From Anabaena catenula FACHB-362 (lineage in GTDB: Bacteria; Cyanobacteriota; Cyanobacteriia; Cyanobacteriales; Nostocaceae): a DNA stretch of 64,000 nt. The stretch is from NCBI RefSeq assembly GCF_014698735.1, contig NZ_JACJTQ010000030.1, positions 1-64,000 on the forward strand, written 5' to 3'. Below are positions 1 to 8,441 of this stretch, piece by piece (position 1 is the stretch's first letter; each line of letters begins with the position of its first letter). Below the pieces are notes generated by a model that saw nothing but the letters and a program-made list of their open reading frames with translations, searched no databases and was not told where the DNA came from. The position numbers and the translations under genes are program-made.

Positions 1-243
1 TTACAGCCAAATCCCAAGATAGTCACTCATAGCAGATGACTTAGCATGGAAGCATAAGTGAGTAATTGGTAGTAATTGTTAGTTTTTTAGCTACTGTTAA
101 TTAACCCTCAGCGTAGCATTGAGAAAAGCTGATGTGATGTGCATTTGTGCTGAACTTAGCATTACCGCACGTTCAAGTGCTTCAGTACCATTTTCAGCCA
201 GTAATCGTGGCTTCTCCCCCCTTTCGGTAAACTTTACGAATTT

Positions 244-1368
244 TCAAACATCCTCTGAGGCTTTGCTGACTAGAAGTCCTGATTTTTCAACTTGATTCTT
301 CATCAGCTTCTGCACAATTACCAAGGCGGGATTTAACTCATAATTCCGTATTTCTGGATTCTGCAAATAAGCTTGCTGTTCTTCTTCAATCATCTTCACA
401 TCTTGGATCACCAAACCATCAAGCAACTTTTGGGCTGCACCAAATAAGCTATCTTTGATAAACCGCCGAAACCATACAGGTAATTTATGCAGTCGCCAAA
501 AGGCATTAAGTGAGGTAAAGTGAATTAAATAGGCTTTTGTTTGTGTCTCATTCACAGGACATAATAAACAATAAATTTTAAAATCTTTCCCCAATGTAGA
601 TACCCAATGGGGGTAAACATAACTTACATCCAAAGGTTCAGAATGTAAGCGTCGCAAAGCTGGGAAAAATAATTGTGATATAGACCAAATTTTATCTATT
701 TTGTAATAACTTTGGGCTGTATAATGGGCATGAACACTATTTTCATCTTCATCAATATTTTGCAGTGATGCTTCAGACCAAGCTTGCAAATCCTGATGTA
801 AATGTCCATGATACATATCCATCAAGTTTTCAATTAAATAGGAATAATGAGCCTGAGTATTAATTACGGAAACTGTGGCGATATAATTTAGATGTTCCCA
901 TTCTGGTAAACCCATTGGTTCTACAGATGGTTCCACGTCTGAGGGAAATAACCAAATAAAACCATCTTGTTCTTTGACTGGATAACGGCGAATTTGGCAA
1001 TTAGGTAATTTTTGATTTGCGGCTAAGTAGGGAACTGCGGCACATTCACCACCACTATGAAAACGCCAACCATGATAAGCACATTCTAATTCATCGCCTA
1101 TGACTTGCCCATGACTCAGTTTAACTTGACGATGGGGACAGCGGTCTTCCAAAGCGTGAACTTTTCCGGTACTATCTCGATAGAGTGCGATGCCTGCGGC
1201 GGGCGTAGCCATCACTTGATGCCAAATTGTTACACCCAAAGGCTGACTTGTCACTTCGCTACTGCGTGCAACAACATACCAGTGATTGGGATTGATACCT
1301 AATTGGCGGACAGAAATTGGTCTAACTGGAGAGATAGGGGAAGTAGGTTCGGGTATCTTTTGCAGCAT
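244..1368 (-). CDS. Rieske [2Fe-2S] oxygenase, PaO/Lls1-like
   Basis: A 374-residue Rieske non-haem iron oxygenase. The Rieske cluster ligands are visible as CPHR (C77, H79) and CAYHGW (C96, H99). The mononuclear iron site is in ENLMDMYHGHLH (residues 180-191), with D184, H187 and H191 as probable ligands. This layout matches the pheophorbide a oxygenase / Lls1 / Tic55 group common in cyanobacteria, whose members hydroxylate or open tetrapyrrole or other ring substrates using electrons from a separate reductase. The C-terminal part (about 200-350) is the substrate-binding domain and ends in a basic, possibly membrane-associated segment. No reductase or partner gene lies next to it, so the substrate is unknown. 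It is transcribed away from the YbjN gene. Confidence 0.85.
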   Translation of the reverse strand: MLQKIPEPTSPISPVRPISVRQLGINPNHWYVVARSSEVTSQPLGVTIWHQVMATPAAGIALYRDSTGKVHALEDRCPHRQVKLSHGQVIGDELECAYHGWRFHSGGECAAVPYLAANQKLPNCQIRRYPVKEQDGFIWLFPSDVEPSVEPMGLPEWEHLNYIATVSVINTQAHYSYLIENLMDMYHGHLHQDLQAWSEASLQNIDEDENSVHAHYTAQSYYKIDKIWSISQLFFPALRRLHSEPLDVSYVYPHWVSTLGKDFKIYCLLCPVNETQTKAYLIHFTSLNAFWRLHKLPVWFRRFIKDSLFGAAQKLLDGLVIQDVKMIEEEQQAYLQNPEIRNYELNPALVIVQKLMKNQVEKSGLLVSKASEDV

Positions 1369-1520
1369 GAAATTTGGAAATCCGTTGTACTCACAGATAT
1401 ATTACAGGTAATTTATTTGTTTGTGAAAAGTCTGATCTCCAAAGGCTAAAACTAACCTTGCCTACAAGCGATAAAGTAGGTGTAGATTAAAGCAGTAACT
1501 ATATTGAGGAATAAGTCTGT

Positions 1521-2000
1521 ATGGCAACCTACCAAGAAAACTTAACTTCTGATCAATCAATTGATGAACTCATTGCTGAAACTACTAATATCACCCATGT
1601 CGAAGTAATTGAAAGCGTCATTAGCACTCTCGAACAAGATAAAAGTGCAATGGTTAGCCACAGCGAAAACGGTGCTTATCTGTGGAAATTTAAATATGGC
1701 AGCGTCGAAGTATTCGTACAACTCACAGGTTCAAGTGATGAAGATACTATCACAGTGTGGTCTGCGGTGTTGAAGTTACCCGCCAAAGATGAACCCAAAT
1801 TAATGCGCCATCTGTTAGAGTTGAATTGCACAAGTACCTTTGAAGCTCGTTTTGGAATTATTGAAAATGAGGTGGTTGTGATCTCGTCACGCACTTTAGC
1901 AGAGTTGTCACCTAGCGAAGTTTCCCGCATAATTACCATTGTTGCCACCATCGCTGATGATAATGATGAAGCTTTGGTTGCTGAGTTTGGTGCAGCTTAG
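1521..2000 (+). CDS. YbjN domain-containing protein
   Basis: A 159-residue acidic protein without signal peptide or membrane segment. The fold resembles the YbjN / type III secretion chaperone-like family: an N-terminal helix, then an alternating strand region (YLWKFKYGSVEVFVQLTG) and a helix with LMRHLLELN. Cyanobacterial members are widespread and have no established biochemical role; some have been linked to stress responses. The ATG start is preceded by a GAGGAATAAG-like ribosome binding site. It lies 32 bases upstream of the lipoate ligase-like gene on the same strand, so the two may be cotranscribed. Confidence 0.7.
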   Translation: MATYQENLTSDQSIDELIAETTNITHVEVIESVISTLEQDKSAMVSHSENGAYLWKFKYGSVEVFVQLTGSSDEDTITVWSAVLKLPAKDEPKLMRHLLELNCTSTFEARFGIIENEVVVISSRTLAELSPSEVSRIITIVATIADDNDEALVAEFGAA

Positions 2001-2032
2001 GCAAATTTAGATTTTGGATTTGGGATTTTAGA

Positions 2033-2785
2033 TTGGAATCTACAGCATTGCAAAATAAGCAGGTTTGGCGACTAATTCCGTTACTAGAAACTGCGGGTAA
2101 TGTGCAAATGGCAATTGACTACTGGTTACTAGAACAGCACCAGTCAAGAAAGCATCCTCCAACTCTGCGGTTTTATACTTGGTCGCCACCTGCAATTTCC
2201 CTGGGCTATCATCAGAAAAAATATCCTGAATCTTGGCAAAATTTAATCTGGCAAGGTGAAAAACTCGATTTGGTACGCCGTCCTAGTGGTGGACGGGCAG
2301 TGCTGCACCAAGGCGATTTAACCTACGCTGTGGTGACATCTGGAATCATGGGCAGTCGTCTCCAAGCTTATGCAAAAATTTGTGAGTTTTTGATTCAAGG
2401 ATGGCGATCGCTTGGCGTAGAGTTAAACTATGGTCAAGCTGGGCGCGGTTATATCCACAATCCTAACTGTTTTGGCACTGCGACTGGTGCAGATTTAGTT
2501 TTAGCAAATGGTTCTAAACTCATTGGTAGCGCCCAACTCCGACGAGGTGAAGCAATTTTACAACATGGTTCCATTCGCTTAAATCCAGATATAGATTTAT
2601 TTGGTCAAGTATTTGCTCAAGAGTCTTTTACCCCTAGTCAACTTCCCCAAAATCTCAATAGAAAAGCAATTATAGAAGCTTTAATTATCGCCGCCTGTGA
2701 TTGTTTTAATATGCAAATAGAAATACAACCACTTTCTGAAACTGAGTGGAAAGCAATTTCTGCACTATCTAATTTGATGAATTGA
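2033..2785 (+). CDS. Lipoate-protein ligase family protein (LplA/LipB fold)
   Basis: A 250-residue protein of the biotin/lipoate ligase superfamily. The diagnostic segment RRPSGGRAVLHQGDLTYAVV (about residues 83-102) is the glycine-rich substrate and ATP loop of LplA-type enzymes. It is followed by SKLIGSAQLRRGEAILQHGS, which contains the catalytic-type lysine. Members attach lipoate or octanoate to carrier domains of oxo-acid dehydrogenases or the glycine cleavage H protein, or transfer it between proteins. The chosen start is a TTG codon in a short AT-rich spacer after the YbjN gene; no in-frame ATG precedes the conserved WRLIPLLETAG block, so the exact N-terminus is uncertain. The small C-terminal accessory domain of LplA is absent, as in many cyanobacterial versions. 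Confidence 0.8.
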   Translation: MESTALQNKQVWRLIPLLETAGNVQMAIDYWLLEQHQSRKHPPTLRFYTWSPPAISLGYHQKKYPESWQNLIWQGEKLDLVRRPSGGRAVLHQGDLTYAVVTSGIMGSRLQAYAKICEFLIQGWRSLGVELNYGQAGRGYIHNPNCFGTATGADLVLANGSKLIGSAQLRRGEAILQHGSIRLNPDIDLFGQVFAQESFTPSQLPQNLNRKAIIEALIIAACDCFNMQIEIQPLSETEWKAISALSNLMN

Positions 2786-2799
2786 ATTTATTATTCAAA

Positions 2800-2871
2800 A
2801 TAAAAAGCGCCTGGGAGTGTTACCGTGTTTCCACCCCAAGCGCTTTTTATATTCAACATTGCTCCTCACAC
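2800..2871 (-). ncRNA. Yfr2-like small RNA, copy 1
   Basis: On the minus strand a -10 box TATAGT (2883-2878) is followed by a probable start near 2871, GTGTGAGGAG, then a strong stem-loop flanked by A and T runs. The outer stem is AAAAGCGC / GCGCTTTTT and the inner stem is TGGG.GTG / CAC.CCCA. The loop contains GGAAACA, the hallmark of the cyanobacterial Yfr2 RNA family, and the predicted length (about 70 nt) fits that family. The hairpin is also a rho-independent terminator. A second copy lies about 270 bp away. The class assignment is from memory of the motif and was not checked with a covariance model. Confidence 0.55.
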
Positions 2872-2991
2872 AAATAGACTATATCACTAGTTAAATAAAA
2901 GCGCAAGTATTTTCATAAACTTTTTTATATAGCTGTAGCCAGGATAATTAGGACATTATTAATCCTTGAAACTTAGATATAATAAGGCTTT

Positions 2992-3034
2992 CCCTCCTGC
3001 CTCCTGCCTCCTGCCCTCTGCCTCCTGCCTCCTG
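2992..3034. repeat. Short tandem heptamer repeat (CTCCTGC)
   Basis: Five to six degenerate tandem copies of CTCCTGC lie between the two small RNA copies. Such heptamer tracts (STRR type) are typical of Nostocales genomes. Confidence 0.8.
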
Positions 3035-3071
3035 CTATATTAGTAATTTTAATATGTCGTTTAAGGGGAAA

Positions 3072-3144
3072 ATAAAAAACGCCTGGGAGTGTTGCCGTGT
3101 TTCCACCCCAAGCGTTTTTCGTTTCAACTTACTCCTCACACAAG
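3072..3144 (-). ncRNA. Yfr2-like small RNA, copy 2
   Basis: A second copy of the element at 2800-2871, on the same strand. A GATAAT -10 box (3156-3151) precedes a probable start near 3144, again followed by TGTGAGGAG. The hairpin AAAACGC / GCGTTTTTT carries the same GGAAACA loop. Differences from copy 1 include compensatory-type changes in the outer stem (GCGC/GCGC against ACGC/GCGT). There is also a one-base indel upstream of the hairpin that would break any shared reading frame, so conservation follows structure rather than coding. Confidence 0.55.
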
Positions 3145-3236
3145 GGTCAAATTATCACTTTTGAATTAAATAATAAGTATCTTAAGTGCCACTTTCACAA
3201 CTGCACCAGTCTGTCATACAACACAAAAAGCGTTGA

Positions 3237-3596
3237 CGGGGATGGGAAGACGCGGTGAGGGGGGACGCGGGGACGCGGTGAGGGGAAGACGCGGGGAGGT
3301 GGAGAGGAGAAGATTCATTTGTGGGTTAAATTTAAGTGAGTTGATATAAGACCTCGACGGATATCTCTAATTCAGTAATTCAGGCGCTTATCTTTCAGGT
3401 GAGGTTTAACTCAATCTGAACGGTTCTTCGCGTCTCTTCCTCTCCCCTCATCTCTTCTTCCCCTCATCTCTTCTTCCCCGCGTCCCCGTGTCTTCCCCTC
3501 CCCCTGTCCCCGTGTCCCCGCGTCCCCGTGTCCCCGCGTCCCCGCGTCCCCGCGTCCCCGTGTCCCCGCGTCTCTTCCTCCCCTCACCTCGTCTTT
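3237..3596. repeat. GC-rich heptamer tracts flanking an inverted repeat
   Basis: Two tracts of degenerate GGACGCG / CGCGTCC heptamers (about 3237-3300 and 3427-3596) lie on either side of the left inverted repeat unit (3301-3412) downstream of purH. Composition is strikingly GC-rich compared with the surrounding AT-rich DNA. Confidence 0.8.
3301..3412 (+). repeat. 112-bp inverted repeat, left copy
   Basis: This segment, starting GGAGAGGAGAAGATTCATTT and ending GAGGTTTAACTC, is repeated in inverted orientation at 5400-5514 with roughly 90% identity by eye. The pair brackets purH. A third partial copy in the same orientation as this one lies at 6929-6965. Confidence 0.85.
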
Positions 3597-3605
3597 TCGA
3601 TCAAA

Positions 3606-5129
3606 TTAGTGTAAAAAGTGACGAACACCAGTCAAAACCATTAATAAACCCAGTTCATTAGCAGCTTTGATGGAATCTTTATCACGTAAACTTCCACCTG
3701 GTTGAACAATGGCAGTAATTCCCGCTGCGGCAGCGGCTTTGACGGTATCATCAAAAGGGAAGAATCCATCACTAGCGAGAAATGCACCTTTAGCTTTTTC
3801 TCCTGCTTGTTCTAAAGCAATTTTTGTGGAACCGACACGGTTCATTTGTCCAGCGCCTACTCCCAAGGTAGTGCGATCGCTACTGATGACGATAGCATTT
3901 GATTTGACGTGTTTACAAACTTTCCACGCAAATAGTAATTCGGCCAATTCGCTAGAAGTGGGTTGACGTTCGCTGACAACTTGCCATTTACTGGGGTCAG
4001 CAATGATGTCATCAACTGTTTGAACAAGGAAACCACCAGCGATCGCTTTCACACTTTCTTTTAGTCCACTCAGCAAATCTGGTAAAATCAAAACCCTGAC
4101 GTTACCTTTTTTAGTGAGAATTTCCTGCGCTTCCTCGTCACACCCAGGCGCAACTACGCATTCTAAAAATGTCTTCGTTAATTCTGTCGCTGTCGCCGCA
4201 TCAATAGGACGGTTTAAAGCCACAATCCCACCAAAAGCCGAAGTAGAATCAGCATTAAAAGCTTTTTGATAAGCTGCAAAAATCGTATCTGCCTCAGCAG
4301 TACCACAGGGATTAGTATGTTTGATAATTGTCGCTGCGGGACTTTCCGTAAATTCAGTAATTATTCGCCGTGCAGCTTCCAAATCTACCAAATTATTGTA
4401 GCTGAGTTCCTTACCTTGGAGTTTAGTAGCCGCCGTCCAACCTGTGGGTGTAGTTCCCGTTTGATACCAAGCTGCGGGTTGGTGTGGGTTTTCACCATAG
4501 CGTAAGGGTTGAATTTGTTTTCCAGAAAGGGTATATTCCTGTGTTTGCTTGCCAGCGAGATAGGCAGCAATGGCATTATCATAACTAGAAGTATGCAAAA
4601 ATCCCTTTAACGCACATTTTTGGCGAAACTCTAAAGACGCTTCCCCATTTTGGCGTAATTCTTGCAAATACTCATCATATTGAGCAGGGTCACATAATAC
4701 CGTCAAGTGGGCAAAGTTTTTCGATGATGCCCTTAACATAGCTGGGCCACCGATATCAATTTGCTCAACCGCCTCAGCTAATGTTACACCCGGTTTAGCG
4801 ATCGTTTGTTCAAAAGGATAAAGATTGACGACAACTAAATCAATGGGACGAATTTGATTATTTTCCAAATCAGTCACATCTTCTGCCACATCTCGTCTTG
4901 CTAAAATACCCCCATGAATCCGGGGATGTAGAGTTTTGACACGACCACCTAAAATTTCCGGTGAACCTGTATAGTCAGAAACCTTTGTTACTGGAATTCC
5001 GGCATCCTTCAGCGTTTTGGCTGTTCCGCCACTGCTGATGACATCAAAGCCAAATTCTTCAACCAAGCTACGGGCTAAGTCAATTATACCAGTTTTGTTA
5101 GATACACTCAGCAGGGCTAGACGCGCCAT
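3606..5129 (-). CDS. purH: Bifunctional AICAR formyltransferase / IMP cyclohydrolase PurH
   Basis: A 507-residue enzyme for the last two steps of de novo IMP synthesis: formylation of AICAR with 10-formyl-tetrahydrofolate, then cyclisation to IMP. The N-terminal MGS-like cyclohydrolase domain (about 1-195) shows SVSNKTGI, SSGGTAKTL and GRVKTLHPRIHGGIL. The formyltransferase domain follows, with RYGENPHQ, IKHTNPCG (catalytic K and H) and the C-terminal SDGFFPFDD and QPGGSLRD motifs. Length is normal and the ATG start gives the canonical MARLALLSVSNKTG. It is monocistronic, and both flanks are long repeat-rich spacers containing a 112-bp inverted repeat, so nothing here links it to an operon. 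Confidence 0.97.
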   Translation of the reverse strand: MARLALLSVSNKTGIIDLARSLVEEFGFDVISSGGTAKTLKDAGIPVTKVSDYTGSPEILGGRVKTLHPRIHGGILARRDVAEDVTDLENNQIRPIDLVVVNLYPFEQTIAKPGVTLAEAVEQIDIGGPAMLRASSKNFAHLTVLCDPAQYDEYLQELRQNGEASLEFRQKCALKGFLHTSSYDNAIAAYLAGKQTQEYTLSGKQIQPLRYGENPHQPAAWYQTGTTPTGWTAATKLQGKELSYNNLVDLEAARRIITEFTESPAATIIKHTNPCGTAEADTIFAAYQKAFNADSTSAFGGIVALNRPIDAATATELTKTFLECVVAPGCDEEAQEILTKKGNVRVLILPDLLSGLKESVKAIAGGFLVQTVDDIIADPSKWQVVSERQPTSSELAELLFAWKVCKHVKSNAIVISSDRTTLGVGAGQMNRVGSTKIALEQAGEKAKGAFLASDGFFPFDDTVKAAAAAGITAIVQPGGSLRDKDSIKAANELGLLMVLTGVRHFLH

Positions 5130-5226
5130 AATTCCCCAGTTTCCTTTGGACTACAAAATTGCCAGCAGAAAACCATTTTACCCAAAGGAGACAGGAGATA
5201 TCGTGTCCAGTTGAATACTTATTATT

Positions 5227-5398
5227 AGGACTGACGCGGGGACGCGGTGAGGGGAAGAAGAGACGCGGGGACACGGGGACGCGGTGAGGGGAAGAAGAAG
5301 AGAGATGAGGGAAGGGGAAGAAGAGACGCGGTGACGCGGGGAAGAAGATATGAGGGGAAGGGAAGAAGAGACGCGGTGACGCGGGGAACCTTTCAACT
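5227..5398. repeat. GC-rich GACGCGG heptamer tract upstream of purH
   Basis: Degenerate copies of GGGGACGCGG and GAAGAAGAG follow a short unit (5204-5233, GTCCAGTTGAATACTTATTA and onward). A similar unit occurs at 34801-34837, also directly before GACGCGG. The tract continues up to the right inverted repeat. Confidence 0.75.
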
Positions 5399-5399
5399 G

Positions 5400-5514
5400 G
5401 AGTTAAACCTCGCTTGAAAGATAAGGGACTGAATTACTGAATTAGAGATATCAGTCGAGGTCTTTTATATCAACTCACTTAAATTTAACCCACAAATGAA
5501 TCTTCTCCTCTCCA
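5400..5514 (-). repeat. 112-bp inverted repeat, right copy
   Basis: Reverse complement of 3301-3412 with a few substitutions and a two-base indel. On its far side another GC-rich heptamer tract (5515-5602) follows, mirroring the architecture on the other flank of purH. Confidence 0.85.
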
Positions 5515-5715
5515 CCTCACCGCGTCTCCCCATCTCCGCGTCCCCGCGTCCCAATCTCCTCGTCCCCCCATCTCCGCGTCCTCCCACCCCCCATCTCCGC
5601 TTCAACAAAAATTGGGGCGCTCCTTAGCACCCCACCTATGCAATCATATCAACCGTAAACTAATACTCCGAAGTTTTGGCAATTTGGCAGACAAAATTTT
5701 TCTGTTGCCGTTTTA

Positions 5716-5856
5716 ATGGAAATATCAAGAAAGAGAAAGGGGCCTTTAAGATTGTTCCCAGGGACGGATTGGCGCCAACCCTTAGAACTCTTACCCATTC
5801 GCCAGTTGTTGATGGAGTACTGTACAACACCCCTAAATGTTGCAGCAGTCCAATAA
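5716..5856 (+). CDS. Possible short ORF of unknown function
   Basis: A 46-codon frame beginning MEISRKRKGP and ending CTTPLNVAAVQ. It stays open upstream to 5659 without a better start codon. The upstream extension (KFWQFGRQNFSVAVL) and the amphipathic segment ELLPIRQLLMEY read like protein, but there is no convincing ribosome binding site, and an overlapping 76-codon frame runs on the other strand (5649-5879). It could be a decayed gene fragment. I do not recognise it; treat it as unproven. Confidence 0.2.
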   Translation: MEISRKRKGPLRLFPGTDWRQPLELLPIRQLLMEYCTTPLNVAAVQ

Positions 5857-6047
5857 AGAGCGCTTTCTCGCCGCTTCACTACAACTGGCTAAAAATCTCA
5901 TCATCAACATACAACTGTTTAAGCAGTTCATCCAATGGACACCTCCAAGGATTGAGAAAAAAGCTGAATTATGTCCATGGTCGTTGATCTTGGCCTTTTT
6001 TGGTTTTGCTGAAAAATTCTTGAATAGCAGTGGTTAGTCATTAACTT

Positions 6048-6428
6048 TTAATCGCGCAACATTTGTGAGATGATTTTGTCGGCTTGCAATCTCTGATAAG
6101 TCAAGCGGATAATGCTGGCAGAATCGAACAAACCACGAACATAGCAAGCAAAACCCAAGGCATCCAACAACATTAAGGTACTAACGCCTTCTGCTGCTAG
6201 AGATGAGATATATTCTGTCACCCCCATAGCACTGTTATCTACTGGCATTGCGTCCAGCAAGAATTGAAGACAATCTACTGATACAATTGTTCCTTCTAGC
6301 TCTCTGGTATCCGACGCAAGACGAACAATACCAGCCATCATCTGATTTGGGGTTATACCTTCTTCCATGAGAAGGACAAATAAAGATGCCAGATTGTCTG
6401 GAGTGTGCTTATCGAGTTTAATATTCAT
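6048..6428 (-). CDS. Hypothetical helical protein
   Basis: A 126-residue protein I do not recognise. It is largely alpha-helical and lacks a signal peptide, transmembrane segment or cysteine motif. Visible blocks are LASLFVLLMEEGITPNQMMA near the N-terminus and IIRLTYQRLQADKIISQML at the C-terminus. Codon use matches the neighbours and the ATG start is clean. It stands alone between two repeat-rich spacers, so context gives no function. Confidence 0.6.
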   Translation of the reverse strand: MNIKLDKHTPDNLASLFVLLMEEGITPNQMMAGIVRLASDTRELEGTIVSVDCLQFLLDAMPVDNSAMGVTEYISSLAAEGVSTLMLLDALGFACYVRGLFDSASIIRLTYQRLQADKIISQMLRD

Positions 6429-7112
6429 AGTGCTGACATAATTACGTGTAACAATAAACGCAAAATTTTTTGCATATCCGGAAAAAATTTGGCAAATTTT
6501 TTTACTGTGCGGATGTGGGACTATGGTACTCGATCAAGCCGCAATTGCCGAGTCAATAGGGGCTGTGAACGTAAAAATATCTCTTTTGGAAGAGATTAAA
6601 TGAAAGGGAAACTTATAGGCATAAATCTCCGTCTAGAAGGAATAGAAATTTGCCCAGCCGATAACTCTTAACTCTTAAGGGTAAACAGGTCGGGGAAACT
6701 AGCCTCGAAATCCAGGCTTTCAATCTCCTCCATCTACTACTTATGAAAAAAAATCCCCAATTTGTAGGGTGGGTGTAGCCCTGCGGGACAGGCTTCGCTA
6801 GAGCGATCGCGTAACCCACAATTATCCCCTAAATTTATGGTGGGTTACCGACTACCCTCCTAATACCGGTTCACTTTAAGATTGATACAAATGGAAAGAC
6901 GCGGAGAGGCGGGGACGCGGGGACGCGGAGATTCATTTGTAGCTTTAATTAAGTGAATTGATATAACCCACCCTACGATTTTTGGGTAATTTATTTTTTG
7001 GTGTTCCCTAATTATTGACGTTACTCTACTGGGTTTCAGCAAAACTGACTATAGGAAGCATAACAGCAGCCTAAAATTGAAAAGAATTTAATCAGCCAAA
7101 AATAAGCCGAAA
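6429..7112. other. Intergenic spacer with dispersed repeats
   Basis: No convincing gene. It contains a repeat at about 6764-6818 (TAGGGTGGGTGTAGCCCTGC, running into GCGATCGC and ending GTAACCCAC), a GC-rich GGGGACGCGG tract at 6896-6928, and a 37-bp partial copy (6929-6965) of the inverted repeat that flanks purH. The last 100 bases are the likely promoter region of the gene at 7113. Confidence 0.6.
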
Positions 7113-8345
7113 ATGAACCAAAAATTACTTCATGGGAATATGCATCAACGTATTAAGTCAGGTTTGTTTGCGGCTATAGTTGTCCTGAGTATGATGACTG
7201 TGGTGATGCTATCGTTACCTTTAAAAGCTCAAATCGCTTCTTCCCAAGGGACAACATCGGAGTTAAGGGGGGTGTGGTTAACCAATATTGATAGCGATGT
7301 TTTATTTGAGAGCGATCGCTTGAAAAAGTCTTTGCAACGTCTAGATGATCTTAACTTCAATACTGTTTATCCGGCTGTTTGGAATTGGGGATATACACTT
7401 TATCCTAGCAGAGTTGCTGCTCAAGTCATTGGTAAATCTCTCGATCCGACACCGGGATTACAAGGACGGGATATGCTCCAAGAGATTGTCACTGAGGGAC
7501 ATAAACAAGGCTTAACGGTCATTCCCTGGTTTGAATTTGGCTTTATGGCTCCTGCTGATTCCCTTTTAGCCAAAAATCGCCCCCAATGGCTTACCAGCCG
7601 CAGCAACGGCAGTAAAATTATCAAAGAAGGTACACACGATCGCGTTTGGCTCAATCCTTTTCGCCCGGAAGTACAACAATTTATCCAAAATTTAATTGTC
7701 GAAATCGTTAAAAACTATGATATTGACGGAATTCAATTTGATGACCACTTCGGCTTACCATCAGAATTAGGCTATGATGCCTACACAGTAGCACTTTACA
7801 AAAAAGAACATCGTGGTAAAGCGCCCTCCAAAAACCCGAAAGATCCAGAATGGGTGCGCTGGAGAGCGAACAAAATCACAAACTTCATGAAGCAGGTATT
7901 CACAGCTATCAAAGCTAATAAAAAAGACTGTATAGTTTCTGTTGCACCTAATCCTCAGCGGTTTTCCTACGAATACTTTTTAGCAGACTGGCAGAAATGG
8001 GAACGCATGGGAATAGTTGAAGACTTGGTTTTGCAGATATACCGCAATGACTTAAATGTGTTTATCAGCGAATTAGAATACCCAGAAGTGAAAGCAGCAA
8101 AAAGACATATTCCTGTGAGTATTGGCATTTTGAGTGGGTTAAAAAATCGTTCTGTACCCATGTCACAGATTCAGACACAAGTACAGAAAGTGCGCGATCG
8201 CAATTTTGCCGGAGTTTCCTTCTTCTTCTACGAAACTCTCTGGAACATCAGCCAAGAAAAACCGGAACAACGTCAAGCTAGTTTTGGACAAATCTTCCCC
8301 AAGCCCACAACCTATCCTAATTTACTCGCAGGCTGGAAACCATAA
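7113..8345 (+). CDS. Exported GHL10 (DUF187) family glycosyl hydrolase-like protein
   Basis: A 410-residue protein with an N-terminal signal peptide (hydrophobic stretch about residues 17-38, ending near LKAQIAS). The rest is a (beta/alpha)8-type glycosyl-hydrolase-like domain of the GHL10 / DUF187 family. Recognisable blocks are ELRGVWLTNIDSDVLF, FNTVYPAVWNWGYTLYPS, VIPWFEFGF, WLNPFRPEVQQFI and the acidic IDGIQFDDHFGLP (probable catalytic or substrate-binding carboxylates). Family members are thought to act on cell-envelope or exopolysaccharide glycans, but the reaction is not established. An in-frame ATG (MHQRIKSG) ten codons downstream is an alternative start. It is monocistronic; its stop is followed by heptamer repeats. 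Confidence 0.85.
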   Translation: MNQKLLHGNMHQRIKSGLFAAIVVLSMMTVVMLSLPLKAQIASSQGTTSELRGVWLTNIDSDVLFESDRLKKSLQRLDDLNFNTVYPAVWNWGYTLYPSRVAAQVIGKSLDPTPGLQGRDMLQEIVTEGHKQGLTVIPWFEFGFMAPADSLLAKNRPQWLTSRSNGSKIIKEGTHDRVWLNPFRPEVQQFIQNLIVEIVKNYDIDGIQFDDHFGLPSELGYDAYTVALYKKEHRGKAPSKNPKDPEWVRWRANKITNFMKQVFTAIKANKKDCIVSVAPNPQRFSYEYFLADWQKWERMGIVEDLVLQIYRNDLNVFISELEYPEVKAAKRHIPVSIGILSGLKNRSVPMSQIQTQVQKVRDRNFAGVSFFFYETLWNISQEKPEQRQASFGQIFPKPTTYPNLLAGWKP

Positions 8346-8348
8346 GCA

Positions 8349-8441
8349 ACAGGTGACAGCGAACAGGTGACAGGTGACAGGTGAAAGATAAATATTCCTC
8401 CCCTGCTCCCCTGCCCCCTGCCCCTTGCCTCCCCTGCCTCC
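8349..8441. repeat. Two heptamer repeat tracts (CAGGTGA and CCCCTGC types)
   Basis: Tandem CAGGTGA units (8349-8385) are followed by CCCCTGC / CTCCCCTG units (8398-8441) that run directly up to the stop codon of the convergent protease gene. They are STRR-type repeats separating two convergent genes. Confidence 0.75.

Noticed and set aside
2800-2862. Possible 22-codon peptide (MLNIKSAW...) starting after GAGGAGCA in the first hairpin element
   Set aside because: The second copy has no ATG at that place and a one-base indel shifts the frame, while the hairpin is conserved. RNA function is the better explanation.
3427-3596. CRISPR-like array
   Set aside because: The units are degenerate heptamers in continuous tandem with no unique spacers of constant length, and no cas genes are present.
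5017-5396. Frames in the purH upstream repeat region
   Set aside because: The translations are low-complexity serine/proline/arginine strings that come directly from the GC-rich heptamers.
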